From Candidatus Jettenia caeni (GTDB taxonomy: Bacteria > Planctomycetota > Brocadiia > Brocadiales > Brocadiaceae), in contig BAFH01000004.1 in NCBI GenBank assembly GCA_000296795.1, positions 620,001-684,000 on the forward strand: DNA of 64,000 nt, given 5' to 3'. Both the position numbers and the translations under genes were made by a program. The notes beneath the pieces were generated by a model. It was not told where the DNA came from. It saw only the letters and a list, made by a program, of their open reading frames with translations, and searched no databases. Shown one piece after another: positions 8,057 to 16,744 of this stretch; positions within the stretch are counted from its first letter, which is position 1, and each line of letters starts with the position of its first letter.

Positions 8057-9514
8057 TTATCCCTTTACATTACCAATGGGTATAAAGAGTGCCACACGTT
8101 TGCTGATTCCTGATAGTTCGGCTGCCTCGATGACATCGTTGATATCCTTATAGGCGCCTCCGGCTTCTTCAGCCAGTCCCGACCATGATGCACTCCGGAC
8201 ATAGATACCCCGCGCCTCCATTTCATGCTGTAATGTCTCCCCTCTCCATGTCTTCTTTGCTTTACTTCGGCTCATAGTTCTGCCACTTCCGTGCGCCGTG
8301 CTAAAGAAGGTTTGGCTACCTCCGGAAGTACCCACTAATAAATAAGAGCCGGTTTCCATACTGCCTCCAATAATAACCGGTTGACCTATTTCCTTATAGC
8401 GTTTCGGCACTCCCTCCATTCCCGGTCCAAATGCGCGGGTAGCCCCCTTTCGATGTACCAGCAGTTTTTTTGTCTGACCATTAATACTGTGATTCTCAAC
8501 CTTAGCTGTATTGTGTGCAACATCGTATACCATATACATCCCCATGTCCTGAGGAGAACGACCAAATACATCTGAGAAAACTTCGCGTATTCGATGTAAA
8601 ATAAGCTGGCGATTTGCAAATGACATATTGATTCCGCATTTCATGGCAGCATAGTAATCTTTCCCTTCGGGTGAATTGAAAGGGGCAGAAGCTAACTCGC
8701 GATCCAGAACGCTGATTCCATATTTACTTTGCATCACCTTCAGAAAAACCTGCAGATAGTCAGTTGCCACCTGATGGCCAAATCCACGGCTGCCAGTATG
8801 AAACATGACAGCGATCTGATCAGGAACGGTAATCCCGAATACCCTGGCTAACTTCTCATCCATTATATATTCACGGCGTGCTACCTGTATTTCCAGATAA
8901 TGATTGCCAGAACCTAATGTACCAATTTGATTGTATCCCCGATCGATAGCTTTTTCGCTAATTTTCTTTGAATCAGCCCCTTCAATACAACCAGACTCTT
9001 CGGTCATCTCCAGGTCTTCTTCCCATCCATAGCCATGTTTGACACACCAGTGTGCCCCCTGTTCAACAATCTGCCGAAATTCGTCTCTTGATACCTTCAG
9101 AAAGCCTGTACTCCCTACACCTGCCGGGATTTTCTTATACAGTTTATCAACCAGTTCCTTAAGATGAGGTTTCACTTCGTTATAGGTAAGATTCGTCATC
9201 ACCAGGCGCATACCGCAATTGATATCAAAGCCAATACCACCCGGAGAAATTATCCCTTCTTCCGTGTCCATAGCAGCTACACCCCCAATAGGGAAACCGT
9301 AGCCAGAATGACCATCAGGCATGCAAAGCGCATACTTGGTAATGCCTGGTAATGTAGCCACATTGGTAATCTGGTCATAGACGGCTTCATCCATTGCCTG
9401 AATCAACTTTTCCGTTCCATAGATCCTTGCTGGTACGCGCATGCCGGGTTTATAAGAGACAGGTAATTCCCAAACAGTATCGGATATTCGTTCAATGATA
9501 TTGGGCAGAGGCAT
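8057..9514 (-). CDS. rtcB: RNA-splicing ligase RtcB
   Basis: The 485-residue protein joins 2',3'-cyclic-phosphate and 5'-OH RNA ends using GTP and Mn2+. Seen: MPDGHSGYGFPIGG, GGIGFDINCGMR with metal-binding Asp97 and Cys100, GSGNHYLEIQ, MFHTGSRGFGHQ and the guanylylated-His motif STAHGSGR near the C-terminus. Length matches bacterial RtcB. Archease is encoded downstream on the same strand. In some bacteria rtcB is controlled by a sigma-54 activator RtcR; no such gene is in the window. Confidence 0.95.
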   Translation of the reverse strand: MPLPNIIERISDTVWELPVSYKPGMRVPARIYGTEKLIQAMDEAVYDQITNVATLPGITKYALCMPDGHSGYGFPIGGVAAMDTEEGIISPGGIGFDINCGMRLVMTNLTYNEVKPHLKELVDKLYKKIPAGVGSTGFLKVSRDEFRQIVEQGAHWCVKHGYGWEEDLEMTEESGCIEGADSKKISEKAIDRGYNQIGTLGSGNHYLEIQVARREYIMDEKLARVFGITVPDQIAVMFHTGSRGFGHQVATDYLQVFLKVMQSKYGISVLDRELASAPFNSPEGKDYYAAMKCGINMSFANRQLILHRIREVFSDVFGRSPQDMGMYMVYDVAHNTAKVENHSINGQTKKLLVHRKGATRAFGPGMEGVPKRYKEIGQPVIIGGSMETGSYLLVGTSGGSQTFFSTAHGSGRTMSRSKAKKTWRGETLQHEMEARGIYVRSASWSGLAEEAGGAYKDINDVIEAAELSGISKRVALFIPIGNVKG

Positions 9515-9884
9515 AAGTTCTTGTATTCCTTTTCTTACCTATGGTAACCTTCAAGAACAGAAAAATAAAATTTTGCTACATATCATTATTAGCATCTTTT
9601 ATACCAACTTGCAAGTCTATCCATTAATTAAGCCCTCGATACCCTTTCAATGCCGGATAAATATAAACCTGTAGAGGCACAAGATTTTGCGTCTCTCCAT
9701 AGCTATTTCGAAATTCCAGAATATACAATAAATACATGATTATAAACAATTGCCCTTACAAGATTGCAATATATGATCTTATCGAGTATAGTAAGCAGCA
9801 ATGAGGTAGTGCTATGATTTTTATTGTACAGGTAGATAAGTCAACACATACCATAGATGTAAGAGAAAAGATAGAGAGACCGGC
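9515..9884. other. Intergenic gap with one repeat copy (9672-9697)
   Basis: No convincing gene lies here. The repeat copy at 9672-9697 (agaggcacaagatttt followed by gcgtctctcc) is an imperfect member of the GAGACG...CGTCTC hairpin family also present at 4677-4705 and 31831-31913. The region must hold the divergent promoters for rtcB and the FAD oxidase, but I see no clear consensus pair. A short open frame at 9813-9911 overlapping the FAD-oxidase start looks accidental. Confidence 0.5.
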
Positions 9885-11384
9885 ATGCTCCGCAGCACTG
9901 ATCCAGGTATAATACACCCTTACCTTAAAGATGCTTCAAACCTTAACGGTGGTTATGCGCAGGAGGTCGTCTTCCCCGAAAATGAAACAGAGGTTGTTCA
10001 GATACTGGAAGAGGCATCATGTACCAGGACGCCAGTAACGATCTCAGGAAACGGGACAGGCCTTGTGGGGGCGAGAATACCGTTCGGAGGGATTGTTCTT
10101 TCAACTGAAAAATTAGGTGGATTAAGAGGAGTTTATCAAACAGATAGTAAATCGGGTTATATCATAACAGGACCTGCCCTCACCTTGAAAGGGCTTCAGG
10201 AAGCAGCTTCAGCGAATGGGCTTCTTTACCCGCCAGATCCCACGGAGCAGAACGCATTTATTGGCGCCAGTGTAGCGACCAATGCCTCCGGGGCCAGAAC
10301 CTTCAAATATGGAGCTACCCGCAAGTGGGTGAGAAGATTAAGAATCGTTCTTGCGACAGGTGACATCCTGGACTTGCACCGTGGAGAATTCCTTGCCGAT
10401 TCAGAAGATCATATTTTTCTGAATGGTTCCAGAAATACCTTTGAACTAAAGTTACCCCACTATCGTTCACCACGCATAAAACATTCGGCCGGTTATTACA
10501 TCACACCAGGGATGAGCGCCCTGGATCTCTTTATCGGGTCAGAGGGAACTTTAGGCGTATTCACTGAAGTTGAGGTTGAGCTTATTCTCAAACCTTACGG
10601 ATTCTTTAGTGGAATCGTTTTTCTCAATCAGGAGGAAGATGCCTGGCATCTGGTAGATCAGGCCAGAGATGAGTCGTTAAAGAACCGTGTTTCTCAGACA
10701 AAAGATCAATTCGATGCCAGTGTTCTGGAATATTTTGATTCCCATGCTCTTCACATCCTGCGTACTGCCTATCCTCAAATCCCGCCACAAGCCCAATCGG
10801 CTGTTTTCTTTGAACAGGAAATTCTCCCTCATTCAAAAAAAAAGCTTACAGAACAATGGTTTCGGTTATTCCAAAACCATCAGGTCCTGTTAGACCAGAG
10901 TTGGTTCAGCGAAAGTTCTCAAGAACATACTGAATTTCGCGTGTTTCGCCACGCTATCCCCGCTCTCGTTAACAAACTCTTACGGCAACACCACCAAATG
11001 AAGATTGGCACTGATTTTACCGTTCCAAAAGAACACTTTTTTGATCTCTTGAGACTGTACCGGCAAATCCTGAAGGATTCAGGCCTTCGATACTGTACCT
11101 TCGGACACATTGCGGACAATCACCTTCACGTAAACATTCTTCCACAGAACGATAGCGAGGCACAAAGAGGATGGCAACTCTACGGCCAAATTGCCGATAT
11201 AATTATTCGTTGGGGAGGTTCTATCTCTGCAGAGCATGGAGTGGGCAAGATCAAAAGGAATTATCTGCTCAATATGGTTGGACGCTCAGGTATTAAGGAG
11301 ATGGCCTGCATTAAGAAAAAGCTCGATCCTTATGGAATTTTAGGAAGAGGAAATATTATTCCGGAAGAGTTTGTGGATACCTGA
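9885..11384 (+). CDS. FAD-linked oxidase, GlcD/D-lactate dehydrogenase type
   Basis: A 499-residue flavoprotein of the vanillyl-alcohol-oxidase fold. The N-terminal FAD-binding half carries ISGNGTGLVGARIPFGG and PPDPTEQNAFIGASVATNASG. The C-terminal half carries the metal/substrate motifs FGHIADNHLHVN and SAEHGVGKIKR seen in glycolate oxidase GlcD and D-2-hydroxyacid dehydrogenases. No GlcE/GlcF or Fe-S partner gene adjoins it, so the electron acceptor is unknown. The ATG at 9885 is the first start after an in-frame stop. Substrate is probably a D-2-hydroxy acid. Confidence 0.87.
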   Translation: MLRSTDPGIIHPYLKDASNLNGGYAQEVVFPENETEVVQILEEASCTRTPVTISGNGTGLVGARIPFGGIVLSTEKLGGLRGVYQTDSKSGYIITGPALTLKGLQEAASANGLLYPPDPTEQNAFIGASVATNASGARTFKYGATRKWVRRLRIVLATGDILDLHRGEFLADSEDHIFLNGSRNTFELKLPHYRSPRIKHSAGYYITPGMSALDLFIGSEGTLGVFTEVEVELILKPYGFFSGIVFLNQEEDAWHLVDQARDESLKNRVSQTKDQFDASVLEYFDSHALHILRTAYPQIPPQAQSAVFFEQEILPHSKKKLTEQWFRLFQNHQVLLDQSWFSESSQEHTEFRVFRHAIPALVNKLLRQHHQMKIGTDFTVPKEHFFDLLRLYRQILKDSGLRYCTFGHIADNHLHVNILPQNDSEAQRGWQLYGQIADIIIRWGGSISAEHGVGKIKRNYLLNMVGRSGIKEMACIKKKLDPYGILGRGNIIPEEFVDT

Positions 11385-11423
11385 GAAGATTGTCTCAGAC
11401 TTTGGATATTATAACTCCAGGAA

Positions 11424-11477
11424 GGGTGTGAACTGTCACACTTTTGTAGCAACACATTTCTGTGACATGTCACACCC
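11424..11477. promoter_or_regulatory. Pair of TGTGA-N4-TCACA palindromes, candidate operators
   Basis: TGTGAACTGTCACA (11427-11440) and the perfect palindrome TGTGACATGTCACA (11461-11474) are 20 bases apart. Together they form a 17-base inverted repeat with two mismatches (11424-11440 against 11461-11477). The spacing of two identical 14-base dyads suggests a two-site operator, or a strong stem-loop after the FAD-oxidase gene. They lie about 310 bases before the Slp genes. The half-site resembles CRP/FNR-type TGTGA but the centre is N4, not N6. Confidence 0.45.
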
Positions 11478-11656
11478 TCATACAAAAATTCCTCTCTTAT
11501 CACTGATTGGATACAGAAAGAGTTTTCTCAAACCTGCAGGCTTAAATTGCCTTAGTGAGGTTAAATATTTTATTTGTATTCTGTTTAGTTTCCCTTCACG
11601 GTATATTTTTTGTTGCTTAATTTTGATTCTCAAGCTAAGCTAAAGCAGAAACAATC

Positions 11657-11705
11657 TCTATTAAAATTCCTGTGCATAGAACTTTATTGCTTCTATTAAA
11701 ATTCC
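11657..11705. repeat. Direct repeat TCTATTAAAATTCC
   Basis: The 14-base word TCTATTAAAATTCC occurs at 11657-11670 and again at 11692-11705, 35 bases apart, that is about 3.3 helical turns, upstream of the first slp gene. It could be a pair of regulator half-sites on one DNA face. The rest of the 11385-11786 gap contains no gene that I can support. Confidence 0.4.
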
Positions 11706-11786
11706 ACCGTGTCATGCAGGCTTTGATGAAGCCACATGATATTTTAATTCATACGACATCTCTTTGAAGGGAGGGTAAATTAATCC

Positions 11787-12308
11787 ATGGTAAAAGGCAA
11801 CAGGCGCTTTATTTTCCCCAGATTCATGCCGATTGTATTATTGCTATCAATGCTTGGCTGTGCCCCTGTTATATCAAAACAAATCAGAGAACAGGTAAAA
11901 CCAGATATCACTCCTGAAGCTGTATTAAGCGATCCTGAACATTATAAAGGTGAAATGATTGTGATAAGCGGGATTATCATTGAGGCTGAAAACACGAAAG
12001 AGGAAACTTTGTTAAAGATATTACAGCGCCCTGCCGGTTCTCGCGGAAAACCGAAAGATGTAGATGTATCCGGCGGAAGATTTTTAGCCATCGTTGATCA
12101 CTATCTCGATCCGGTTCTCTATTCCAAGGATCGCGCTGTTACCATTGGCGGAGAAGTTCAGGGAACGAGGATACTACCTTTGGGAGAAATACAGTATACC
12201 TATCCGGTTGTTAACGTTAAAGAGATATACCTTTGGCCAGTTGAAAAGCAGTACTATTCTCCTTCCCCTTCATTCCACATCGGCTTTGGTCTTGGGTATT
12301 TCCATTAA
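11787..12308 (+). CDS. slp: Slp-family outer-membrane lipoprotein, copy 1
   Basis: A 173-residue lipoprotein with a type II signal peptide ending LLSMLGC (lipobox Cys at about residue 25). The body matches the Slp/YeaY pattern: CAPVISKQIREQV, then VLSDPEHYKGEMIVISGIII, a PRD/SGGRFLAI region and QGTRILPLGEIQYTYPVV. Slp proteins are stress- or starvation-induced outer-membrane lipoproteins of unclear function. A second, clearly homologous copy follows 15 bases downstream. Ribosome site GGGAGGG lies 11 bases upstream. Confidence 0.85.
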   Translation: MVKGNRRFIFPRFMPIVLLLSMLGCAPVISKQIREQVKPDITPEAVLSDPEHYKGEMIVISGIIIEAENTKEETLLKILQRPAGSRGKPKDVDVSGGRFLAIVDHYLDPVLYSKDRAVTIGGEVQGTRILPLGEIQYTYPVVNVKEIYLWPVEKQYYSPSPSFHIGFGLGYFH

Positions 12309-12323
12309 TAAGGAGGAATGCAT

Positions 12324-12854
12324 ATGATAAAAGGCATTACATATTCCAGCTCATATCAATGTATATCATTGATGACATTGTTATTGATAACCGGTTGCGC
12401 ACCGGTTATATCAAAACAAGTAAGAGAACAAGTTAATCCAAATATCACAGTTGAAGAGGTATTTAAGGATCCTGAACGTTACCAGGGTGAAATGATTATC
12501 GTAAGTGGGAATATTATCGAGACCGAAAATACCAAAGAAGGCACTTTTATAAAGATATTACAACATCCTGCGGGTTCCCGGGGAAGGCCTAAAGATGTGG
12601 ATACAAGTGAAGGAAGATTTCTGGCGGCTTTCGACCACTATCTGGATCCGGTTATCTATGCTAAAGGACGAGCCATCACTATCGCAGGAGAAGTACAGGG
12701 AAAACAAACATTACCTGTGGGCGAAGTGCAATATACCTATCCAGTTATCCAGGCTAAGGAGATGCACCTTTGGCCAGTTGAAAAGCGATATTATTCACCT
12801 GATTACTACTATCATGATCATTTCTGGTGGCGAAGAGGTTTCTGGTATTACTAA
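12324..12854 (+). CDS. slp: Slp-family outer-membrane lipoprotein, copy 2
   Basis: This is a tandem paralogue of the preceding gene: lipobox LLLITGC, CAPVISKQVREQV, VFKDPERYQGEMIIVSG, GRFLAAFDHYLDP and QGKQTLPVGEVQYTYPV all align to copy 1. It ends with a Tyr/Trp/His-rich tail. The open frame allows ATG at 12318, but the AAGGAGG site ends one base before it; ATG 12324 has the proper 7-base spacing and was chosen. The two genes probably share a transcript. Confidence 0.85.
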   Translation: MIKGITYSSSYQCISLMTLLLITGCAPVISKQVREQVNPNITVEEVFKDPERYQGEMIIVSGNIIETENTKEGTFIKILQHPAGSRGRPKDVDTSEGRFLAAFDHYLDPVIYAKGRAITIAGEVQGKQTLPVGEVQYTYPVIQAKEMHLWPVEKRYYSPDYYYHDHFWWRRGFWYY

Positions 12855-12865
12855 ATTTTTATATC

Positions 12866-13249
12866 TTACTCCTCAATAAAAGGTTTTATCGTTCGTGAGA
12901 TAATGTACCTATTATTGGCAATCCAGTGATAGATAGCATACAAGAGTGCTTTTATTATGGGTATCTTAAACAATACATACGACCATCTGAGACCCTTTAA
13001 TCGGACAACTATCTCTGGTAATGCCATATCGCCAGCTAAAATCCGGTTATCTGAAAGTACGAGCTGAAGGGATTTTCGACATGTCTCATCAGTCATCTCA
13101 GGGAATCGGATTCTTCGTTCCTCTGATTGGCATGGAATACATTCAAAGGCATCTCTTCGGATTGCATGTAGCTGAATCCATTTCATACTGGCGCGACATA
13201 AACAACAGGTATTATCATACATGAGAACGACACGCCCTTTATTTTTCAC
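12866..13249 (-). CDS. DCC-family thiol-disulfide oxidoreductase-like protein (DUF393)
   Basis: A 127-residue protein starting with VLMYDNTCCLCRASMKW, a thioredoxin-like CxxC in the DUF393/YuxK context (usually Asp-x-x-Cys-x-x-Cys). It then has a PCQSEERR region, and ends with a hydrophobic segment (FKIPIIKALLYAIYHWIA) and an RYIISR tail typical of the family. The start is GTG at 13249, with AAAGG seven bases upstream. It converges with the slp pair and is the distal gene of a minus-strand group with nadD. Confidence 0.85.
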   Translation of the reverse strand: MKNKGRVVLMYDNTCCLCRASMKWIQLHAIRRDAFECIPCQSEERRIRFPEMTDETCRKSLQLVLSDNRILAGDMALPEIVVRLKGLRWSYVLFKIPIIKALLYAIYHWIANNRYIISRTIKPFIEE

Positions 13250-13291
13250 GTATATCCTTTTATCCGTACAATCTGTGGCTATAATTATTTT

Positions 13292-14014
13292 CTACCAATT
13301 TGAATGAACCTCTATCTCACAAAGCTCAATGCCTGATAAATTAGAGATATCTCTAACTGGCAAACTACCATCGTATATACTTTCCAGGATAGCATTCCCA
13401 TTATAATAAATCGTAACAGGTTCGCTATTGACATTCCTTTGAAGTACGAATTTATAGTGAAATCTTGTACGATCTCCGGAATTTCTGGTAATAACGGATA
13501 CAACCCTATTCTTACCCGGTAATAGTTTATCTTCTCCATTACAGAAACCTTTATATTTTAATCTTTCGGCCTTTTGGGATTCTATAAAAACCAGGGCTAC
13601 TTCATCCCCTTCCGTTAACTCTGCAAGGTTAAATCCCAATCCCTTTAATCCGTCTGCAACGACAATTTTTGTCGGTTCCTTATGGATAATCCTCTTTGTG
13701 TCTTCCCAGGCGCTCGGGTTCTTTAAAAAATAATCCACGATATTCCCCTGGGCAAGACTGACATTCTCCATGGAAAAGAGAGTGAATACTACAAGTAACG
13801 TACACCATAAGTACAGGCAGGGTATCCTTTTTTGCAAATATAACAACGATTGAGAGACAAAAGAATTCCACCGGAAAAATTTCCTGTTACGATACAGTAG
13901 TACTCCACAAGATTCTTTGTTCTCTTCAGTATGATGATTACCCTCATGCTGAAGAATAAAACGATGAAGAATCTCTCTTGTGAAATCTCTGAGAGCATGC
14001 TTGGTATTTTTCAC
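13292..14014 (-). CDS. Unknown signal-anchored protein downstream of nadD
   Basis: Not recognised. The open frame starts at TTG 14035, but GTG 14014 has AGAAGG nine bases upstream and is preferred. The N-terminal about 65 residues are basic and His-rich. A hydrophobic helix follows (CLYLWCTLLVVFTLFSM), then Ala-Gln-Gly like a cleavage site, then a soluble domain of about 150 residues with alternating beta-like segments. The domain is probably exported. It follows nadD closely and may be translationally coupled to it. An upstream start would make an unusually long signal region, so the true start could lie further in. Confidence 0.6.
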   Translation of the reverse strand: MKNTKHALRDFTREILHRFILQHEGNHHTEENKESCGVLLYRNRKFFRWNSFVSQSLLYLQKRIPCLYLWCTLLVVFTLFSMENVSLAQGNIVDYFLKNPSAWEDTKRIIHKEPTKIVVADGLKGLGFNLAELTEGDEVALVFIESQKAERLKYKGFCNGEDKLLPGKNRVVSVITRNSGDRTRFHYKFVLQRNVNSEPVTIYYNGNAILESIYDGSLPVRDISNLSGIELCEIEVHSNW

Positions 14015-14041
14015 GTTTATTACCCTTCTACGCAACTATCT

Positions 14042-14734
14042 TTATTTATATTCAATAAACCCGGCGGGATTTTTTCTATATAAATTATGTGCTTTAATAT
14101 ACTCTTCCACGCATCGGGGAACCAAATATCGTATACTACGCCCGTCCCGTAATCGTTCCCTGATTTCGGTAGAGGATATCCCAATGGATGGGATCATGAC
14201 TTTTAGTCTTTCGATTTCTTTTTTCTCTTTATTTTTGAACTCCGCCTCATCCCTCATAAGGGAAAAGTTGTAAGATTTCTCTTTGGTAAGGGGTACATGG
14301 GATTTATGGGAATCTTCGTTTATTGGTACCGGGAAACGATTAACCACGACAAAACGGCACAAGCTGGAAAGTATATCAATGTCTTTCCAGGTATTTATCT
14401 CATGCAGCATATCTGATCCAATAATCAGATATAAGTTCTGTTTCTCCCCATATATCCCTTTAAGAGTTTTTACGGTATCTATCGTATAGGATTTTCCTGA
14501 CCGTTTAATTTCCAAATCAGAAATCTCAAAATGATCGTTATCGCTTATAGCCTGTTTTACCATGTGATATCTATGAGAAGAATGTATTAAATCGATTGAT
14601 TCTTTATGCGGAGATATACCGGTAGGGATAAATACCACTTTCGATAATCTTTGCTGCTGAAATACTTCTTCTGCAACAATTAAATGACCTATATGGATTG
14701 GGTTAAACGATCCACCAAATATACCGATATCCAT
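14042..14734 (-). CDS. nadD: Nicotinate-nucleotide adenylyltransferase
   Basis: The enzyme converts nicotinate mononucleotide and ATP to deamido-NAD in NAD synthesis. The N-terminal nucleotidyltransferase motif GIFGGSFNPIHIGHL (residues 4-18), VFIPTGISPHK, the central LIIGSDML, and ISSTEIRERLRDGRSIRYLV near the C-terminus (the ISxTxxR signature) are all present. Length 230 is normal. It heads a minus-strand group with the unknown exported protein and DUF393. Confidence 0.95.
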   Translation of the reverse strand: MDIGIFGGSFNPIHIGHLIVAEEVFQQQRLSKVVFIPTGISPHKESIDLIHSSHRYHMVKQAISDNDHFEISDLEIKRSGKSYTIDTVKTLKGIYGEKQNLYLIIGSDMLHEINTWKDIDILSSLCRFVVVNRFPVPINEDSHKSHVPLTKEKSYNFSLMRDEAEFKNKEKKEIERLKVMIPSIGISSTEIRERLRDGRSIRYLVPRCVEEYIKAHNLYRKNPAGFIEYK

Positions 14735-14977
14735 CGTATGTAATAATCATTCAGCCCCTGGGAGCTTAAGCATAAAGATACAATATGAGAGAAGAATTTC
14801 TATTCTAAAACCAAAAATCTGAATTTTACCAGCAGTCATATTATATACCATGATATAAAGGGATGTAAATAAGTTAATAAAAACGGGACTTGTTTTTCAT
14901 TGACTCGTAAAAAAAGGTGTGTTAGCATCTGGCAATTGTAATGAATCAGAAAGGTTTGGCATTTTTGAGGAAATCTC

Positions 14978-16189
14978 TTGAAAATTGCATATTTTGACTG
15001 TTTTTCCGGTATAAGCGGTGATATGACATTAGGGGCTTTTGTAGATGCAGGATTAGACCTCGCTGTTTTAAAAGAGCGCCTGGGGCAACTTCCCATTCAT
15101 GGTTATGAGCTATCTGCAGAAAAGGTAAAGCGAGCAGGTATCTGCGGTACAAAAGTTCATGTAATAATATCTCAAAAAGATGAACATAGACATAAACACC
15201 ACAACCATCACCATTCACAGTATAATTTTTCTGATATACAGACAATTATAGAAAAAAGCAACCTCCACCACGATATCAAGAAAGATAGTATCAGGATTTT
15301 CCATAGATTGGCAACGGTTGAGGCAAAAGTCCATAATACCTCAATAGAGGAAGTCCATTTTCACGAGGTAGGGGCAATAGACTCAATCGTTGATATTGTA
15401 GGGTCAGTAATTGCTCTAAAACACACAGGAATAGAAAAGATATATTTCTCACCTATTCCCACCGGTCATGGATATACGATGTGTGAACATGGCACATTCC
15501 CTGTTCCTCCACCTGCAGTGGCAGAACTCCTTAAGGGACACCTATTAAAATCTGTCGATATAGCAAAAGAATTAACAACCCCTACTGGCGCTGCAATAGT
15601 AACGACGTTGGGAGAAGGCATACACACTATTCCAGAAATGAGGATCCTTCAGGTCGGTTATGGGGCAGGTAGTTACCATGATTCTACGATACCGAATTTA
15701 TTACGTGTCATCATAGGAGAAATAACTCCGGGTAAGGAAACCGATGAAATGTGGGTTGTTGAGACCAACATTGATAATATGTCCGGAGAAATAATAGGTT
15801 ATGTCATGGATAAATTATTTGAAGCAGGCGCGGTGGACGTGTATTTTACACCGATTCAGATGAAAAAGGAGCGTCCCGGAATAATTATTAGCGCTCTTGT
15901 ACCGGAACGAAATCTATCTTCTGTTGAATCGGTTTTGTTTGACCAGACAGCCACCTTTGGCATAAGGAAATATAAAGTAATTCGTACAATACTTACCCGT
16001 GAGTTCAAAGAATTTGACACCCGGCTTGGTAAAATAAAGGTTAAAATTGGGAAATTTCATGAGGATATTAAAAGTTTTTCTCCTGAATATGAGGATTGTA
16101 AAAGGATTGCTGAGGAAAAAGGCATCCCCCTAAAGCATGTCTATCGTATCATTTCAAAAGATCTGGAAAATCATGAGTTTTTGAAATAA
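14978..16189 (+). CDS. larC: LarC, nickel-pincer cofactor (NPN) insertion protein
   Basis: A 403-residue LarC homologue beginning with the typical KIAYFDCFSGISGDMTLGAF. A His-rich patch (HRHKHHNHHHSQ at about residues 68-79) fits metal binding. It has HFHEVGAIDSIVDIVG, PTGAAIVTTL and a C-terminal MKKERPG segment. LarC inserts nickel into the pyridinium-thiocarboxylate cofactor of lactate racemase-type enzymes. LarA, LarB and LarE are not in the window. Some lactobacilli need a programmed frameshift to join two larC frames; here it is a single frame. The start is TTG at 14978 with GAGG seven bases upstream. Confidence 0.9.
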   Translation: MKIAYFDCFSGISGDMTLGAFVDAGLDLAVLKERLGQLPIHGYELSAEKVKRAGICGTKVHVIISQKDEHRHKHHNHHHSQYNFSDIQTIIEKSNLHHDIKKDSIRIFHRLATVEAKVHNTSIEEVHFHEVGAIDSIVDIVGSVIALKHTGIEKIYFSPIPTGHGYTMCEHGTFPVPPPAVAELLKGHLLKSVDIAKELTTPTGAAIVTTLGEGIHTIPEMRILQVGYGAGSYHDSTIPNLLRVIIGEITPGKETDEMWVVETNIDNMSGEIIGYVMDKLFEAGAVDVYFTPIQMKKERPGIIISALVPERNLSSVESVLFDQTATFGIRKYKVIRTILTREFKEFDTRLGKIKVKIGKFHEDIKSFSPEYEDCKRIAEEKGIPLKHVYRIISKDLENHEFLK

Positions 16190-16195
16190 CTATTG

Positions 16196-16690
16196 CTATT
16201 TATAATTTACAAACTGCATAGCAAAATCGTAATTTTGGTCTTTAATTGCCTTCATAACTGACTGGAGATCGTCTATCTTTTGCCCTGTTATACGGACCTT
16301 ATCTTCCTGAATTTGGGCCTGAATTTTCAGTTTCAATCCCTTAATAAATTTTACCAGTTCTTTGGCCTTTTCCATAGGAATGCCTGACTGAAACGTAATA
16401 ACCTGCCGAATAGTACCGCCTAATGCATTTTCTGGCTCGCCAACGTTAAGCGATTTTAAGGGAATGCCCCTCTTTTCAAGCTTGTCTTGTAAAATCTCTG
16501 TTAAACTCCTCATCTTGTAGTCGTCATCGGCAATTAATGTTATAGAATTATCATTGTTTAATGCAACAGAAGATTTACTTCCTTTAAAGTCATATCTTAC
16601 TGCAAGCTGCTTTTTGGCCTGATCAACCGCATTATTTACCTCGTGCATTTCTACCTTACATACAATATCAAACGAATGCATTTCTGCCAT
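16196..16690 (-). CDS. yajQ: YajQ-family nucleotide/c-di-GMP-binding protein
   Basis: At 164 residues the length is typical of YajQ. Characteristic segments are HSFDIVCKVEMHEVNNAVDQ, RYDFKGSKSSV and a C-terminal DLQSVMKAIKDQNYDFAMQF. Family members bind nucleotides, and in Xanthomonas a member binds cyclic di-GMP and affects gene expression; the role here is unknown. AAGGAG lies 10 bases before the ATG. It is the last gene after the metalloprotease on the same strand, and larC converges on it. Confidence 0.92.
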   Translation of the reverse strand: MAEMHSFDIVCKVEMHEVNNAVDQAKKQLAVRYDFKGSKSSVALNNDNSITLIADDDYKMRSLTEILQDKLEKRGIPLKSLNVGEPENALGGTIRQVITFQSGIPMEKAKELVKFIKGLKLKIQAQIQEDKVRITGQKIDDLQSVMKAIKDQNYDFAMQFVNYK

Positions 16691-16744
16691 ACCAGTATCT
16701 CCTTATCTTCGTAATTTTGTGGCTATTTTGAAATTCCTGAACAT

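Noticed and set aside
11371-11643. 90-residue frame after the FAD oxidase
   Set aside because: Crosses the paired palindromes and starts inside the oxidase gene; composition looks random.
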